Below, in pieces: positions 38,911-49,775 of a stretch of DNA of 64,000 nt. The translations under genes and the position numbers were made by a program. The first letter of the stretch is position 1. Every line of letters begins with the position of its first letter. The stretch is from Brucella sp. BE17 (lineage in GTDB: Bacteria > Pseudomonadota > Alphaproteobacteria > Rhizobiales > Rhizobiaceae): the NCBI RefSeq assembly GCF_039545455.1, contig NZ_CP154467.1, positions 2,164,501-2,228,500 on the forward strand. The letters are read 5' to 3'. A model generated the notes under the pieces. The model ran no database searches. It worked only from the letters and a program-made list of their open reading frames with translations, and was not told the origin of the DNA.

Positions 38911-39405
38911 CTATTCAAGGTCTGTTTCGGGCACTTCCAACCCTGCAAGCTCAGCTATTGTCAGCCGCGCAGCACCCACACGAGCAAAGCGCAGCATCAG
39001 CGCCTTGCGGGTGCTGCCCGCAAGCTTGTGTTCGGGCGCATCGCGCAAGATTTCAGCTCCGTATCCGTCCGAGAGGATGAAGCCGCAATCTTTCGGGAAA
39101 ATATCCTGCGGTACGCCCGGATGGGTGGCAAAAAACAGCCGGTCACAATAATCGCGATAGTCCGGCCATTTGCGATCAGCCTTCCAGTCCTCAATCGAGG
39201 ATTTAATTTCCACGATCCATATTTCACCTTTGCGGCTGACTGCGATGAGATCCGCACGCCTGCCGGACGCAAGCGGCAATTCCGGTAGGGCGGCAAGCCC
39301 CATTTCCAGAAAAAGTCGTTGCACACCGCGTCGCACGATGAGGGCGTTTTCCGACTGTCTTCCGTCTGAAAGAGGATGCGTCCGGTGGGGAATCACAATG
39401 GGCAT
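38911..39405 (-). CDS. mmcB: MmcB-family DNA repair protein
   Basis: A 164-residue PD-(D/E)XK-like protein of the MmcB family, which in Caulobacter is required after mitomycin-C damage. The nuclease-like core reads LPLASGRRADLIAVSRKGEIWIVEIKSS with the D...ExK pattern, then DWKADRKWPDYRDYCDRLFFAT. The start at 39405 (MPIVIPHRTHPLS) is typical of the family. It converges with regA (14 bases between stops) and diverges from the L,D-transpeptidase gene. Confidence 0.85.
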   Translation of the reverse strand: MPIVIPHRTHPLSDGRQSENALIVRRGVQRLFLEMGLAALPELPLASGRRADLIAVSRKGEIWIVEIKSSIEDWKADRKWPDYRDYCDRLFFATHPGVPQDIFPKDCGFILSDGYGAEILRDAPEHKLAGSTRKALMLRFARVGAARLTIAELAGLEVPETDLE

Positions 39406-39639
39406 GATTGTTACTTTGCGCGTGAATTGGGAGCGAAACAACCAAAAACCCGGTGTTAAATAAGGCGAACTTATGCGATGCGATCGCCAAATATGGCGAA
39501 AACGCAGAATTATGGCAAAAAGAAGAATTTTTCAATTTACGGTTAACGTGCGGTTAACAATACTGCCGCATCATCTGGCTCGACCGAGCGATTCGCTCTT
39601 ATGACGGCAACATTAATCTGGATTTTCTTGGGGGAATGC

Positions 39640-40260
39640 ATGGATTTTCGCGTTCTTAAACTGACGACGGCACTCTTTCTTGCTGGCGCGCTTGCCGGCT
39701 GCTCCACGGTTGGCGGAACTTTTTATACGGCCTCTTATTCGTCGGTCAGTGATGCTGGTTACACGATCCCGGCGATCCCCAGCGAAAAAATCCCGAGCCA
39801 GTATCGTCGCCAGATCGTCAGCTATTCGACCAGCGAAGCGCCGGGGACGATCATTGTCGATACGCGCGAGAAATTCCTATATTTCGTGATGCCAAACGGC
39901 AAGGCCATGCGCTACGGCATTGGTGTGGGACGCGAAGGTTTTGGCTGGTCCGGCACCGCACGTATCGCGATGAAGCGCGAATGGCCGACATGGACGCCGC
40001 CTGCTGCAATGATCCGTCGCCAGCCGGAACTGGCCCGCTATCGCAATGGTATGAGTCCAGGGCTCAAAAACCCGCTTGGAGCGCGTGCGCTTTATCTCTT
40101 TAACAAGGGGGGGGATACCGGCTATCGCATCCATGGTACACCGGAATGGTGGTCGATCGGAAAATCAATGTCGTCTGGTTGTATCCGCCTGATGAACCAG
40201 GATATTCTTGATCTTTATGAGCGTACCGAGAAGGGCGCCAAGGTTATCGTCAAGCAGTAA
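39640..40260 (+). CDS. L,D-transpeptidase lipoprotein (YkuD family)
   Basis: A 206-residue YkuD-domain protein. It starts MDFRVLKLTTALFLAGALAGC, a lipoprotein signal with lipobox LAGC (cysteine at residue 21), so it is probably lipid-anchored. The catalytic region is IHGTPEWWSIGKSMSSGCIRL with the conserved His, Ser, Cys and Arg. Such enzymes make 3-3 peptidoglycan crosslinks or attach proteins to peptidoglycan; in Brucella relatives they tether outer-membrane proteins. The ATG at 39640 follows GGGGGA; a start at 39601 would hide the signal peptide. Confidence 0.88.
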   Translation: MDFRVLKLTTALFLAGALAGCSTVGGTFYTASYSSVSDAGYTIPAIPSEKIPSQYRRQIVSYSTSEAPGTIIVDTREKFLYFVMPNGKAMRYGIGVGREGFGWSGTARIAMKREWPTWTPPAAMIRRQPELARYRNGMSPGLKNPLGARALYLFNKGGDTGYRIHGTPEWWSIGKSMSSGCIRLMNQDILDLYERTEKGAKVIVKQ

Positions 40261-40281
40261 AAAGCTTGCATGAGCCAAGAC

Positions 40282-40308
40282 AAAGGCCGCTTGATGCGGC
40301 CTTTTTAT
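40282..40308. terminator. Terminator between the L,D-transpeptidase gene and nfu
   Basis: A perfect 9-base stem AAAGGCCGC / GCGGCCTTT with a TTGAT loop, followed by TTTTT on plus. It probably serves both convergent genes. Confidence 0.85.
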
Positions 40309-40329
40309 ATGCAGATATGAAAATTAAGA

Positions 40330-40896
40330 TCAGATCTGTTCGACCTGCTGCACTTCCGGCACGAAATGGCGCAGCAAATTCTGGATGCCGTGCTTGAGCG
40401 TGGCAGAAGAAGATGGGCAGCCTGAGCACGCGCCCTTCATGTGTAAAAACACCGTCCCGTTCTCAAAACCGCGAAATGTGATGTCGCCGCCATCCTGTGC
40501 CACAGCTGGACGAACGCGTGTTTCGATCAGTTCCTTGATCGTTTCGACAAGTTCCGTGTCGGCTTCATCGAAAAATTCCTCGTCACCATGATCAGCACCG
40601 GTATCTGCATTGCCTGCCATGGCTGATGCACCCGACATGAAATGTTCCATGATCGTCCCGAGAATGGCTGGCTTCAAATGTTGCCACTCTCCGTCTTCCT
40701 TGGAGACAGTGATGAAATCATAGCCGAAGAAAACACCGGTTACACCGGGAACCGCAAAGAGTTTCGCGGCCAGCGGCGAGGTAGTGCCAGCGCTTGCGGC
40801 ATCGCGGAAATCGGCCGTTCCTTCGGGCATGACTACCTTGCCGGGCAGGAATTTCAGGGTCGCCGGGTTGGGCGTGGTCTCGGTCTGGATGAACAT
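40330..40896 (-). CDS. NifU-like Fe-S cluster carrier (Nfu)
   Basis: A 188-residue protein with an N-terminal Nfu domain (FIQTETTPNPATLKFLPG, residues about 1-90) and a C-terminal NifU domain (about 110-180) that has the cluster-binding CSGCPSS. It carries or delivers iron-sulfur clusters to target enzymes. The same architecture is found in mitochondrial NFU1. It is on the minus strand downstream of the universal stress protein gene (108-base gap). Confidence 0.92.
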   Translation of the reverse strand: MFIQTETTPNPATLKFLPGKVVMPEGTADFRDAASAGTTSPLAAKLFAVPGVTGVFFGYDFITVSKEDGEWQHLKPAILGTIMEHFMSGASAMAGNADTGADHGDEEFFDEADTELVETIKELIETRVRPAVAQDGGDITFRGFENGTVFLHMKGACSGCPSSSATLKHGIQNLLRHFVPEVQQVEQI

Positions 40897-41004
40897 GCAC
40901 GTTCTCCGTTTACAAAATCTGGAACCATTCCAATAAGCGCATCCGCGTCGCGAAGCAAGCTCGACGGCACGATGGGCGGTTACCTTGCCATCAATATAGG
41001 GTGA

Positions 41005-41493
41005 TCACGTCACCGCATCAATGTCTTCGTCGGTGAGCGCTTCAGGAACGACGGTCACAGGAATTGGAAACTGCGCGCGGGCTGCAAGGGACTGTACCAG
41101 GGGGCCGGGGCCTTCCTTGCCGGCACCTGCGGCGAGAACCAGAATGGCGATGTCCTGGTCTTCCTCGATCAGCCTGATCAGTTCTTCTGCCGTTTCGCCT
41201 TCACGGATGCTTAGTTCCGGTTCGATCCCTTGCTGCTGGCGCATGGAGGCCGCGAATTTTTCCAATATTGTCCGCGCCCGTTCCTCGGCCTCGGCGCGCA
41301 TGATTTCACCAACCCCCAGTATCTGCTGAAACTCGGAATTATCGATCACGAACAGCAATACCAGCGAGCCGCCGGTATTTTTTGCGCGGCGTGCGGCATA
41401 GGCGACCGCCCGCTCGCATTCGGGGGTTTCGTCGATGACAGCAAGAAACTTGCGACGGTGACCGGCTTCGCGGCTTAATCGTTTGGATACCAT
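41005..41493 (-). CDS. Universal stress protein family
   Basis: A 162-residue UspA-fold protein beginning RRKFLAVIDETPECERAVAYAARRAKNTGG, with LVLLFVIDN and the C-terminal ILVLAAGAGKEGPGPLVQSL. The nucleotide-binding GxxG..S pattern is only partly kept. Role unknown. The start at 41493 (MVSKRLSREAGH) fits the family; upstream in-frame starts exist and no strong ribosome-binding site decides. Confidence 0.8.
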   Translation of the reverse strand: MVSKRLSREAGHRRKFLAVIDETPECERAVAYAARRAKNTGGSLVLLFVIDNSEFQQILGVGEIMRAEAEERARTILEKFAASMRQQQGIEPELSIREGETAEELIRLIEEDQDIAILVLAAGAGKEGPGPLVQSLAARAQFPIPVTVVPEALTDEDIDAVT

Positions 41494-41545
41494 GGGCGCA
41501 ATTTGCCATTCTGTCCGCCCGCCCGCAAGCGATAAAGACATGCTT

Positions 41546-41599
41546 AAAAACAAAAACTGAAAGCGCGTTTCTTAAATAGCATTCAATCCAACACGCTTT
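41546..41599 (-). terminator. Terminator after trpS
   Basis: Read on minus, AAAGCGTGTT pairs with AACGCGCTTT (one G-U pair) across a 20-base loop, followed by CAGTTTTTG. It lies 29 bases past the trpS stop. Confidence 0.55.
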
Positions 41600-41627
41600 A
41601 GCAGATGTTTTTTCAGGCCTTCTTTAT

Positions 41628-42695
41628 TCAGTCCTGAAGCCAGCCGATGATCTCGCGGACATGGCGCATTGTCTCTTCTGCAATCACGCTTGCGCGTTCT
41701 CCGCCATCGCGCAGCACCTGATCGATATGGGCGGGATCAGCAACCAGACGGCGCATTTCATGGGTGATGGGCGAGAGTTTGGCGACCGCCAGATCAGCCA
41801 GTGCGCTCTTGAATTCGGAGAACTGGCGACCGCCGAATTCATCGAGAATGTCCTGTTTCGACTGGGAAGCAAGGGCTGCATAAATACCGACGAGATTGTC
41901 GGCTTCTGAGCGACCGGAAAGGCCGTCAACTTCCGAGGGCAGACCATCGGAATCGGTCTTTGCCTTGCGGATTTTTTTGGTGATCGTCTCTTCGTCATCA
42001 ATCAGGTTGATACGCGAGAGGTCGGAAGGGTCAGATTTCGACATTTTCTTGGTGCCGTCACGCAACGACATGATGCGCATGGCAGGGCCAGAAATCATCG
42101 GATCGGTCAGCGGGAAGAAGCCCGAGACCGTCTCGTCGCCCACCTGCATGTCGGTGCCGATGCCAAGTGCCGCGATGCGGTCAGAATAATCATTGTTGAA
42201 TTTCTGCGCAATGTCTCGGGTCAGTTCCAGATGCTGCTTCTGGTCTTCGCCAACTGGCACGGCGGTGGCGCGATAAAGCAGGATGTCGGCGGCCATCAGG
42301 CTCGGATAGGCGAAAAGCCCGAGTGAGGCGTTTTCACGATCCTTGCCGGCCTTGTCCTTGAACTGCGTCATGCGGCTCATCCAGCCCATGCGCGCCACGC
42401 AGTTGAAGACCCATGCCAGTTCTGAATGCTGGCGCACACGGCTCTGGTTGAAGACGATGCTCTTTTTGGGATCAATGCCTGCGGCCAGAAACGCTGCCGT
42501 CACCTCACGGGTGGATTGCATGAGTTCAACCGGATCAGGCGAGACGGTCAGCGCATGCATATCGACCACGCAATAGATGCAATCCTGCGTTTCCTGCACC
42601 TCGACCCACCGCTTGATCGCCCCCAGATAATTGCCGAGGTGAAGATTTCCGGTCGGCTGGACGCCGGAGAAGACAAGCGGTTTGAACGTGCTCAT
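41628..42695 (-). CDS. trpS: Tryptophan-tRNA ligase
   Basis: A 355-residue class I aminoacyl-tRNA synthetase. It has [18 protein letters not shown] (HIGH-type), VDMHALTV, and KKMSKSDPS (KMSKS loop, about residue 205). It charges tRNA-Trp. I chose ATG at 42695 ([11 protein letters not shown]) with AGGAA seven bases upstream; the ATG at 42710 is also in frame but places that box inside the gene. It follows murJ on the minus strand. Confidence 0.96.
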   Translation of the reverse strand: MSTFKPLVFSGVQPTGNLHLGNYLGAIKRWVEVQETQDCIYCVVDMHALTVSPDPVELMQSTREVTAAFLAAGIDPKKSIVFNQSRVRQHSELAWVFNCVARMGWMSRMTQFKDKAGKDRENASLGLFAYPSLMAADILLYRATAVPVGEDQKQHLELTRDIAQKFNNDYSDRIAALGIGTDMQVGDETVSGFFPLTDPMISGPAMRIMSLRDGTKKMSKSDPSDLSRINLIDDEETITKKIRKAKTDSDGLPSEVDGLSGRSEADNLVGIYAALASQSKQDILDEFGGRQFSEFKSALADLAVAKLSPITHEMRRLVADPAHIDQVLRDGGERASVIAEETMRHVREIIGWLQD

Positions 42696-42795
42696 GTTGG
42701 TTTCCTGCATGGAGTAAATGGCCTTCGCCGGTGGAGAGCGAAGGGATTTTGAATGCGCGTGTTTTCGCAGACGCTCTGACTGCTTTCAAGCGCAA

Positions 42796-44385
42796 TTATT
42801 GCGCATCGTCGGATGGTGTTTTTTTGCCGCCTCGTTTCACATTGCGCCGGATCATCGCCATGTTGGCACCGCCCAGCGCAAAGGCCAGCGCGAAATAGAT
42901 GAACATGGCAGCCGCGACAATGGCACCGACCGTCGACGCCTGCACAACAAGCGGTGCCGCCGAGGAAAGGGCATTGTGGAAATAACCGATGGCATAATGA
43001 ATGCTGACCGCCATGATTGCTGCTGCAATCATCAGGCGCGGGACGCGTTTTACCAACGGTGCATCCTGTCCCCAGTGCCCGCGCCGCACCAAAGTGGCAA
43101 ACAAAAGGCCAGCATTGACCCAGCCTGCGATGATCTCGGCAATGGCTATGCCCGATGGCCCCATACGTGGAAACAGCGTCAGCGCCAGCGAAATATTGAC
43201 CACAACGGAGATGCCCGCGAAAATCATCGGCGTACGTGTATCTTCGCGCGCAAAAAAGCCGGGAATGAACGCTTTGATCAGCACGAAGGCTGGCAGGCCA
43301 AGCCCATAGATTGCGAGGATGGAAGAGACGGTAAGCGTCGATTGCCAATCAAACTGTCCGCGCTCGAACAAAAGCCGCACGATGGGTTCCGACATGACAA
43401 GGAGTGCGGCGGCAGCAGGCAGCGTCAAGAACAGCGTGAATTCGACCGAGCGGTTTTGCAGGTTGGAGGCCTCGTTCATGTGGCCTGCACGAAGCGCACG
43501 CGACAATTCGGGCAAAAGCACGGTTGCCACTGCAATGCCGACGACACCAAGAGGCAACTGGTAGATACGGTCGGCATAAACCAGCGACGAAACCGCTCCT
43601 TCCATGCCTGATGCGATATTGGTGTTGATCAAAAGGTTGATCTGGGTGATGCCGCCTGTGATGGCGGCAGGCAGAGCCAGCACCAAAAGCCGCTTGACAT
43701 TAGGAGTGAGGCGCGGTCTGCGAAAGCCGATTTTTATGCCCGCATTGCGCACCGCGACCCACACAATCACCAGTTGCACGATGCCCGCGGCCATTACGCC
43801 CCAGGATAGCCCATAGCCGACGGTGAGCGCGTCATGCCCATTCATCCAGGCATAGGCGAGAACGCCGATCAGGATGATGTTGAGAAAGACCGGCGCAATG
43901 GCGGCTGCAAAATAACGATGCAGGGAATTGAGCATACCGCCCATCATAGCCGCCAGCGACATGCACGCGAGATAGGGGAACATGATCGTGGCAAGCCGCA
44001 CGGTGTTGTCGAACTTGGTCGGGTCGTCGCTAAAACCGGGTGCTATGATCGTGCGCACCAGAAACGGCATCGAGAGTTCCATCACGATGGTGATGACCAG
44101 AAGCACGCTAAACAGCACGCCAAAAACTTCTTCGGAAAAGCGGTGTGCGCCATCAATGCCGTTGTTTTCGATCTCTTTGGCAAAAAGCGGCACAAAAGCC
44201 GAATTGAACGCGCCTTCGGCAAACAGGCGACGAAACGTATTGGGAAAGCGGAAAGCCGCGTTGAAGGCATCGGCTACGGGCCCAGTGCCAAGGGCTGCCG
44301 CCATGAACATTTCGCGCGTGAAGCCGAAAATGCGGCTCATCAGCGTGCCGGATGCGACGGTCGCGAACTTTTTAACGAGACTCAT
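42796..44385 (-). CDS. murJ: Lipid II flippase MurJ (MviN)
   Basis: A 529-residue polytopic membrane protein with about 14 hydrophobic segments. It starts MSLVKKFATVASGTLMSRIFGFTREMFMAAALGTG and has the MurJ hallmark FRRLFAEGAFNSAFVPLF, both family signatures. It flips lipid-linked peptidoglycan precursors to the periplasm. The C-terminus ends in a short basic cytoplasmic tail. It is 20 bases downstream of glnD, a common arrangement in Rhizobiales. Confidence 0.95.
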   Translation of the reverse strand: MSLVKKFATVASGTLMSRIFGFTREMFMAAALGTGPVADAFNAAFRFPNTFRRLFAEGAFNSAFVPLFAKEIENNGIDGAHRFSEEVFGVLFSVLLVITIVMELSMPFLVRTIIAPGFSDDPTKFDNTVRLATIMFPYLACMSLAAMMGGMLNSLHRYFAAAIAPVFLNIILIGVLAYAWMNGHDALTVGYGLSWGVMAAGIVQLVIVWVAVRNAGIKIGFRRPRLTPNVKRLLVLALPAAITGGITQINLLINTNIASGMEGAVSSLVYADRIYQLPLGVVGIAVATVLLPELSRALRAGHMNEASNLQNRSVEFTLFLTLPAAAALLVMSEPIVRLLFERGQFDWQSTLTVSSILAIYGLGLPAFVLIKAFIPGFFAREDTRTPMIFAGISVVVNISLALTLFPRMGPSGIAIAEIIAGWVNAGLLFATLVRRGHWGQDAPLVKRVPRLMIAAAIMAVSIHYAIGYFHNALSSAAPLVVQASTVGAIVAAAMFIYFALAFALGGANMAMIRRNVKRGGKKTPSDDAQ

Positions 44386-44405
44386 ATCAATGCCTATGCT
44401 TGGGC

Positions 44406-47189
44406 CTATGCTGCCGCCCGCTTTGTGCCATTCGCGTCGAGCAATGCGAGAAGCTTGCGCCTGATAGCGTTCTGGCGGGTGGCGTTTGATACTTTGTGGC
44501 CGACGAGGTCGGTTACATAAAAACTGTCGATGACCTTTTCGCCAAAAGTGGTGATATGTGCCGAAGCAATATCCAGCGAAAGGTCGGAAATAAGGCCGGT
44601 TAGTTCCGACAAAAGCCCGGGCCGGTCAAGACCTTCCACTTCGATCACGGTGAATTTGTTCGAAAGCGTGTTGTTGATCTCGACGCGCGGCTCGACACTG
44701 AAGGCTTTTGTGGCTCTTTTGGGCTTGGTGCGCTTGGCTAGAACATCGGGCATATGCGCCTTTCCCGCCAGCACATCCTCAATCACCTTGCCGACGCGTT
44801 CGGCGCGGCGGCGCTCATCCTCGTCGGTGTCGAATTCGCGGTTGATGAGAATGGTGTCGAGCGCGCGCCCGTCGCCGGTGGTGAAAATCTGCGCATCGAC
44901 GATGTTGGCCCCTGCTGCCGCACAAGCGCCGGTAATAATCGACAAAAGACGCGGATGGTCGGGGGCAAGCACGGTGATTTCGGTGACAGCCTCGAATGTA
45001 TGCGGCTTGGCCATGGTTGCAAGCGCACGGCCCTTCTGGTCGGCCTCGCGAATGAAATTGGCGTGACGCACCTGATCATCGAGGCTCACCGTCAAGAAAT
45101 AATTGGTGTAAAGGAGGCCCAGATAGGCTTCGCGCTCGGCCTTGGGCCAGTCAGAGATTTTTTCGGCCAGTGCTTCGCGGCCCTGCCGGTCGCGTTCGGT
45201 GCGCGGCAATTCCGAAAAGCCGCCGGTCAGCACCAGTTCGGTTTCATAGAAAAGCGTGCGTAAGAGCTGTCCCTTCCAGCCGTTCCACACACCCGGGCCC
45301 ACTCCCTTGATGTCGCAGACGGTGAGGATCAACAGGAGTTTCAGCCGCTCCATGGTTTGCACGGTGTCGGCAAAGTCGATGATCGTCTTGCGGTCGTTGA
45401 GATCGCGGGACTGCGCCACCATGCTCATGGTGAGATGCTCGCGCACCAGCCATTCGACGGTTTCGGTCTCGGCAGGCGAAAGGCCAAAACGCGGGCATAG
45501 TTTTCGGGCAATGCGCGCACCTGCAATGGAATGGTCCTCCGGGCGCCCCTTGGCAATATCATGCAGCAGAAGCGCCACATAAAGCAGATGGCGGTCGCGC
45601 TTGGTGGTGGACATCAAATGATTGGAAAGCGGATGCTCGCTTTGCAATTCGCCATGCTCGATTTCTGATAAAACGGCGATGCAGCGCAACAGATGCTCGT
45701 CGACCGTATAGTGATGATACATGTTGAACTGCATCATGGCGACGATCTTGCCGAAATCCGGGATGAACTTGCCCAGAACGCCCGATTCATTCATGCGGCG
45801 CAGGATGAGTTGGGGATTGCGCGGCGAGGTCAAGATGTCGAGAAACAGCCGGTTGGCTTCCGGGTTCTCGCGTAGTTCCGCATTGATGAGTTTCAGCGAG
45901 CGCGTGAGGCTCTGCATCGCATCGGGGTGGAATTCCAGACCGTTTTTGTCAGCCAGATGGAAAATGCGGATGATGTTGACGGGATCGTCGCGAAACACGT
46001 CCGGCGTTGCAATGTTGATGCGGTGATTGTCATCGATAAATTCGCCGCTCTGTGAGAGCTTGCGCTTGCGCCGTGAAAAGGTGAGGAAAATGCGGTTGAA
46101 GCCCGGCACATGCTTGGCCTGCTGTTCTTCGAGTGCCGCGCAGAGAATGCGGGTGAGATCGCCCACATCCTTGGCGACCAGAAAATAGTGCTTCATGAAG
46201 CGTTCGACGTAGTTCTGGCCCGGATGCGCGGTATAGCCGAGCCGCTCGGCGATCTCTGGCTGGATATCGAAGGACAGGCGTTCTTCGGCCTTCAGCGTTG
46301 CAAAATGCATATGGCAACGCACCGCCCAGAGAAAATCCTCAGCCTTGTTGAAGAGGCGGAGTTCGGTGCGCGATAGAACCCCACGCTTGACCATCTCTTC
46401 CTTGGATTTGACGCGGTAGAAATATTTGGAGATCCAGAACAGCGTGTGCAGATCGCGCTGACCGCCCTTGCCTTCCTTGACGTTGGGCTCAACCAGATAG
46501 CGCGTTTCGCCCGCCTTGCGATGGCGCGCATCACGCTCGGCAAGCTTGGCCTGAATGAATTCAGGTCCGGTATCCTTGACGACTTCTTCATCGAAGCGGG
46601 TAATGAGAGTATTGAAAAGATCGCGATTGCCCGTGAGATAACGCGCGTCGAGAATGGAAGTGCGGATGGTCATGTCTTCGCGCGACAGGCGCATGCATTC
46701 ATCGACGTTGCGCGTAGCATGCCCAACCTTCAGCCCCATATCCCAAAGCATATAGAGCATATATTCGGCGACCTGCTCGCCCCATGGCGTCTGCTTATAG
46801 GGAAGCAAAAACAAGAGATCGATATCGGAGCCGGGAGCAAGTCCCCCGCGTCCATAACCACCAACGGCGACGATGGCCATGTTCTCGGCCTTTGACGGAT
46901 TGACGGTTGGATAGACTTTTGTCGATGTAAACTCGTACAGCGCTGAAATCAGCGTGTCCATGAGCCAGGAAAGGCGTCTCGCGCAGAGCGTGCCGCCGCC
47001 GTCCTTGCGCAGCATATTTTCAACATTGTTGCGCCCGCGGATCAGCGCGTCTTTGAGTGCCTGCAAAACCACCTTGCGCACGGAAGCGCTGGAATAGTTT
47101 TCTTCAGTGGAATCCGCCAGTTCATTGATCTTGCGGCGCAGCGTCTCGGGATTGACGATTTCATCCAGCTTCAGGTCATGGGCGCGCAT
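44406..47189 (-). CDS. glnD: [Protein-PII] uridylyltransferase/uridylyl-removing enzyme
   Basis: A 927-residue bifunctional nitrogen sensor. The nucleotidyltransferase motif [19 protein letters not shown] is near residue 120, the HD domain is [12 protein letters not shown] near 525, and two ACT domains (residues about 710-800 and 820-910) end the protein. It uridylylates PII (GlnB/GlnK) at low glutamine and reverses this at high glutamine, which controls glutamine synthetase and, in many species, RpoN-dependent genes (rpoN is 14 kb away). Start at 47189 ([10 protein letters not shown]) fits relatives, but no strong ribosome-binding site is visible. murJ follows. Confidence 0.94.
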   Translation of the reverse strand: MRAHDLKLDEIVNPETLRRKINELADSTEENYSSASVRKVVLQALKDALIRGRNNVENMLRKDGGGTLCARRLSWLMDTLISALYEFTSTKVYPTVNPSKAENMAIVAVGGYGRGGLAPGSDIDLLFLLPYKQTPWGEQVAEYMLYMLWDMGLKVGHATRNVDECMRLSREDMTIRTSILDARYLTGNRDLFNTLITRFDEEVVKDTGPEFIQAKLAERDARHRKAGETRYLVEPNVKEGKGGQRDLHTLFWISKYFYRVKSKEEMVKRGVLSRTELRLFNKAEDFLWAVRCHMHFATLKAEERLSFDIQPEIAERLGYTAHPGQNYVERFMKHYFLVAKDVGDLTRILCAALEEQQAKHVPGFNRIFLTFSRRKRKLSQSGEFIDDNHRINIATPDVFRDDPVNIIRIFHLADKNGLEFHPDAMQSLTRSLKLINAELRENPEANRLFLDILTSPRNPQLILRRMNESGVLGKFIPDFGKIVAMMQFNMYHHYTVDEHLLRCIAVLSEIEHGELQSEHPLSNHLMSTTKRDRHLLYVALLLHDIAKGRPEDHSIAGARIARKLCPRFGLSPAETETVEWLVREHLTMSMVAQSRDLNDRKTIIDFADTVQTMERLKLLLILTVCDIKGVGPGVWNGWKGQLLRTLFYETELVLTGGFSELPRTERDRQGREALAEKISDWPKAEREAYLGLLYTNYFLTVSLDDQVRHANFIREADQKGRALATMAKPHTFEAVTEITVLAPDHPRLLSIITGACAAAGANIVDAQIFTTGDGRALDTILINREFDTDEDERRRAERVGKVIEDVLAGKAHMPDVLAKRTKPKRATKAFSVEPRVEINNTLSNKFTVIEVEGLDRPGLLSELTGLISDLSLDIASAHITTFGEKVIDSFYVTDLVGHKVSNATRQNAIRRKLLALLDANGTKRAAA

Positions 47190-47275
47190 ACGGCTATAAT
47201 GTCCGGTTCGAGATCGGGAAGGGATCGAGTGGATTATCTCCCTATAGCGGCTTTTGCACGCCATGAACATCCAAA

Positions 47276-47305
47276 ACAAAAGGCCGGGCGAAAAGCCCGA
47301 CCTTT
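47276..47305 (-). terminator. Terminator after the malic enzyme gene
   Basis: On minus, AAAGGTCGGGC pairs with GCCCGGCCTTT (one G-U) around a five-base loop and is followed by TTTGTTTT. It lies 23 bases past the malic enzyme stop and before the glnD start. Confidence 0.75.
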
Positions 47306-47327
47306 CTGACGGTCATTAAAGTGTTGA

Positions 47328-49622
47328 TCAATTCGTCGCATTATAGGCAGCGATCACTGCCATGTTGACGATATCGCTGTCTTTTGCGCCGATCGTTACG
47401 ATCTGTGCCGGACGGTCCAGTCCCACCAGCAATGGACCAATGATGGTGGCGCCGCCCAGTTCCTGAAGCATATCGGCGGCAATTGAGGCCGAATGATTGT
47501 CGGGGGTGACGATTACATTGGCCGGACCCGACAGACGGATGAACGGATATCGTTCCATCAGCTTGGGATTGAGCGCCACATCGGCACTCATCTCGCCATC
47601 GAATTCGAAATCGACATGACGGGCAGTCAGAATGCGCACGGCTTCCTGAACGCGGGCCGCACTTTCGCCGCCCATATGGCCGAAGGTTGAAAAGGCGGTG
47701 AGCGCTACACGCGGCACATAGCCCATGCGGCGCGCCATGCTGGCGGCCTCGACTGCGATATCCGCCAGTTCCTCGGCAGATGGCTTTTCATGCACCGCCG
47801 TATCAGCGATAAAGACAGTGCGTCCACGGCAAAGCGCAATCGATACGCCTACCACGCGATGACCGGGTTTTGAATCGATCACACGCCGCACGTCATCAAG
47901 GCCGGTGGCATAATTGCGCGTGAGGCCGGTGACCATGCCGTCGGCATCCCCCAGCGCCACCATGCAGGCGGCAAAATGATTGCGGTCATTGTTGATCAGG
48001 CGATGGCAATCGCGGGTCAGGTAACCTTTGCGTTGCAGCTTTTCATAAAGATAGTCGGCATAGGCTGCATTGCGGCTTGAAAGCCGCGCATTGATGATCT
48101 CGATGCCCGGACGGTCAAGGTCGACCCCGGCGACCTGCGCGGTTTCCTTGACGGCATCCTCGCGCCCGACCAGAATGGCGGTTCCCAGCCCTTGATTGAC
48201 GTAGGAAACGGCTGCGCGCATGACCTGCTCTTCTTCGCCTTCAGCAAAGACGATGCGCTTTGGCTGCCGGCGCACACGCCCGTAAATGCTGCGCAGCGTG
48301 GCGGCTATGGGGTCGCGGCGTGCCAAAAGTTCCTGCTTGTAGCCTTCGATATCCTCGATAACGTGTTTTGCAACGCCGGTTTCAATGGCCGCCTTGGCGA
48401 CAGCCGCCGAGACGGTTGCAAGCAGCCGCGGATCGAAAGGTACGGGAATGATATATTGCGGGCCGAAGCGCGGACGCCCTCCCTGATAGGCTGCAACCAC
48501 TTCATCCGGCACGTCTTCACGTGCCAGTTCCGCAATAGCGTGGACGGCGGCGATCTTCATATCGTCATTGATGGTGGTTGCGCGCACGTCGAGTGCACCA
48601 CGGAAAATATAGGGGAAGCCCAGCACATTGTTGACCTGGTTCGGATAATCCGAACGCCCGGTTGCAACAATGGCGTCATCGCGCACCTCCGCCACTTCTT
48701 CCGGCGTGATTTCAGGGTCGGGATTGGCCATGGCGAAAATGATCGGATTGGGCGCCATGGAGGCAACCATCTCCTTGGTCAGCGCACCCTTTGCCGAAAC
48801 GCCGAAGAAAATATCGGCGTCCTTGAGCGCGTCAGCAAGCGAGCGTTTCGAGGTCTTGATGGCATGCGCAGATTTCCACTGGTTCATGCCTTCTTCGCGG
48901 CCCTGATAGACGACGCCTTTGGTGTCGCAAAGTGTCACGTTTTCGGACGGGAAACCGATGGCCTTGATGAGTTCGATACAGGCGATACCGGCAGAACCCG
49001 CGCCATTGCAGACGAGCTTTGTCGTCTTGATGTCGCGTCCGGTCATATGGAGCGCATTGATCATGCCGGCTGCCGCAATGATCGCCGTTCCGTGCTGATC
49101 ATCGTGGAAAACCGGAATATCCATCATTTCGCGCAGGCGTTGCTCGATGATGAAGCAATCAGGTGCCTTGATGTCTTCGAGGTTGATGCCGCCGAAGGAA
49201 GGTCCGAGATAGCGTACGGAATTGATAAAGGCATCGATGTCGGTGGTGTCAACTTCAAGGTCGATGGCGTCGATATCGGCAAAGCGCTTGAACAGCACCG
49301 CCTTGCCTTCCATCACCGGCTTGGAGGCGAGCGCACCGAGATTTCCGAGGCCCAGAATTGCCGTTCCATTGGAAATGACGGCGACCAGATTGCCCTTGGC
49401 GGTATAATCATAGGCAAGGTTGGGGTCTTCGGCGATGGCCTTGACCGGAACCGCAACACCGGGAGAATAGGCCAGCGACAGGTCGCGTTGCGTGGTCATT
49501 GGCTTGGTTGGGCTGATTTCCAGCTTGCCGGGGCGGCCCTGCGCGTGAAAGTCGAGGGCTTCCTTCTCACTGGCTGTGGGTGCGCGTTCTGATGTGTTGC
49601 CCTTCGGCTGTGAGACTGTCAT
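47328..49622 (-). CDS. maeB: NADP-dependent malic enzyme with phosphotransacetylase-like domain
   Basis: A 764-residue two-domain protein. The N-terminal malic enzyme part (residues about 20-430) has [57 protein letters not shown], and the NAD(P)-binding [15 protein letters not shown]. The C-terminal phosphate-acetyltransferase-like part begins [18 protein letters not shown] and is usually non-catalytic and regulatory, responding to acetyl-CoA. It makes pyruvate and NADPH from malate. I chose ATG at 49622 (MTVSQPKGN) because GGAG lies five bases upstream. It diverges from mutS. Confidence 0.94.
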   Translation of the reverse strand: MTVSQPKGNTSERAPTASEKEALDFHAQGRPGKLEISPTKPMTTQRDLSLAYSPGVAVPVKAIAEDPNLAYDYTAKGNLVAVISNGTAILGLGNLGALASKPVMEGKAVLFKRFADIDAIDLEVDTTDIDAFINSVRYLGPSFGGINLEDIKAPDCFIIEQRLREMMDIPVFHDDQHGTAIIAAAGMINALHMTGRDIKTTKLVCNGAGSAGIACIELIKAIGFPSENVTLCDTKGVVYQGREEGMNQWKSAHAIKTSKRSLADALKDADIFFGVSAKGALTKEMVASMAPNPIIFAMANPDPEITPEEVAEVRDDAIVATGRSDYPNQVNNVLGFPYIFRGALDVRATTINDDMKIAAVHAIAELAREDVPDEVVAAYQGGRPRFGPQYIIPVPFDPRLLATVSAAVAKAAIETGVAKHVIEDIEGYKQELLARRDPIAATLRSIYGRVRRQPKRIVFAEGEEEQVMRAAVSYVNQGLGTAILVGREDAVKETAQVAGVDLDRPGIEIINARLSSRNAAYADYLYEKLQRKGYLTRDCHRLINNDRNHFAACMVALGDADGMVTGLTRNYATGLDDVRRVIDSKPGHRVVGVSIALCRGRTVFIADTAVHEKPSAEELADIAVEAASMARRMGYVPRVALTAFSTFGHMGGESAARVQEAVRILTARHVDFEFDGEMSADVALNPKLMERYPFIRLSGPANVIVTPDNHSASIAADMLQELGGATIIGPLLVGLDRPAQIVTIGAKDSDIVNMAVIAAYNATN

Positions 49623-49775
49623 GTTCGCTCCGAAATAATGTGCGGGTCGCATTCGATACCGCCAGAGGCTTTGAGTGTAAACAGCGCATGTGGAATAGAT
49701 TTGATCCCAAACGGCGTGCATTTTATACAATCATGTCTTTAAATGGATTTAAATCGCAAGAAATGAAGGTTTTGC

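Noticed and set aside
48192..49592. A 466-codon plus-strand open frame antisense to the malic enzyme gene
   Set aside because: It is fully opposite a conserved gene, has no recognisable domain, and the composition is that expected of a shadow frame in GC-rich sequence.
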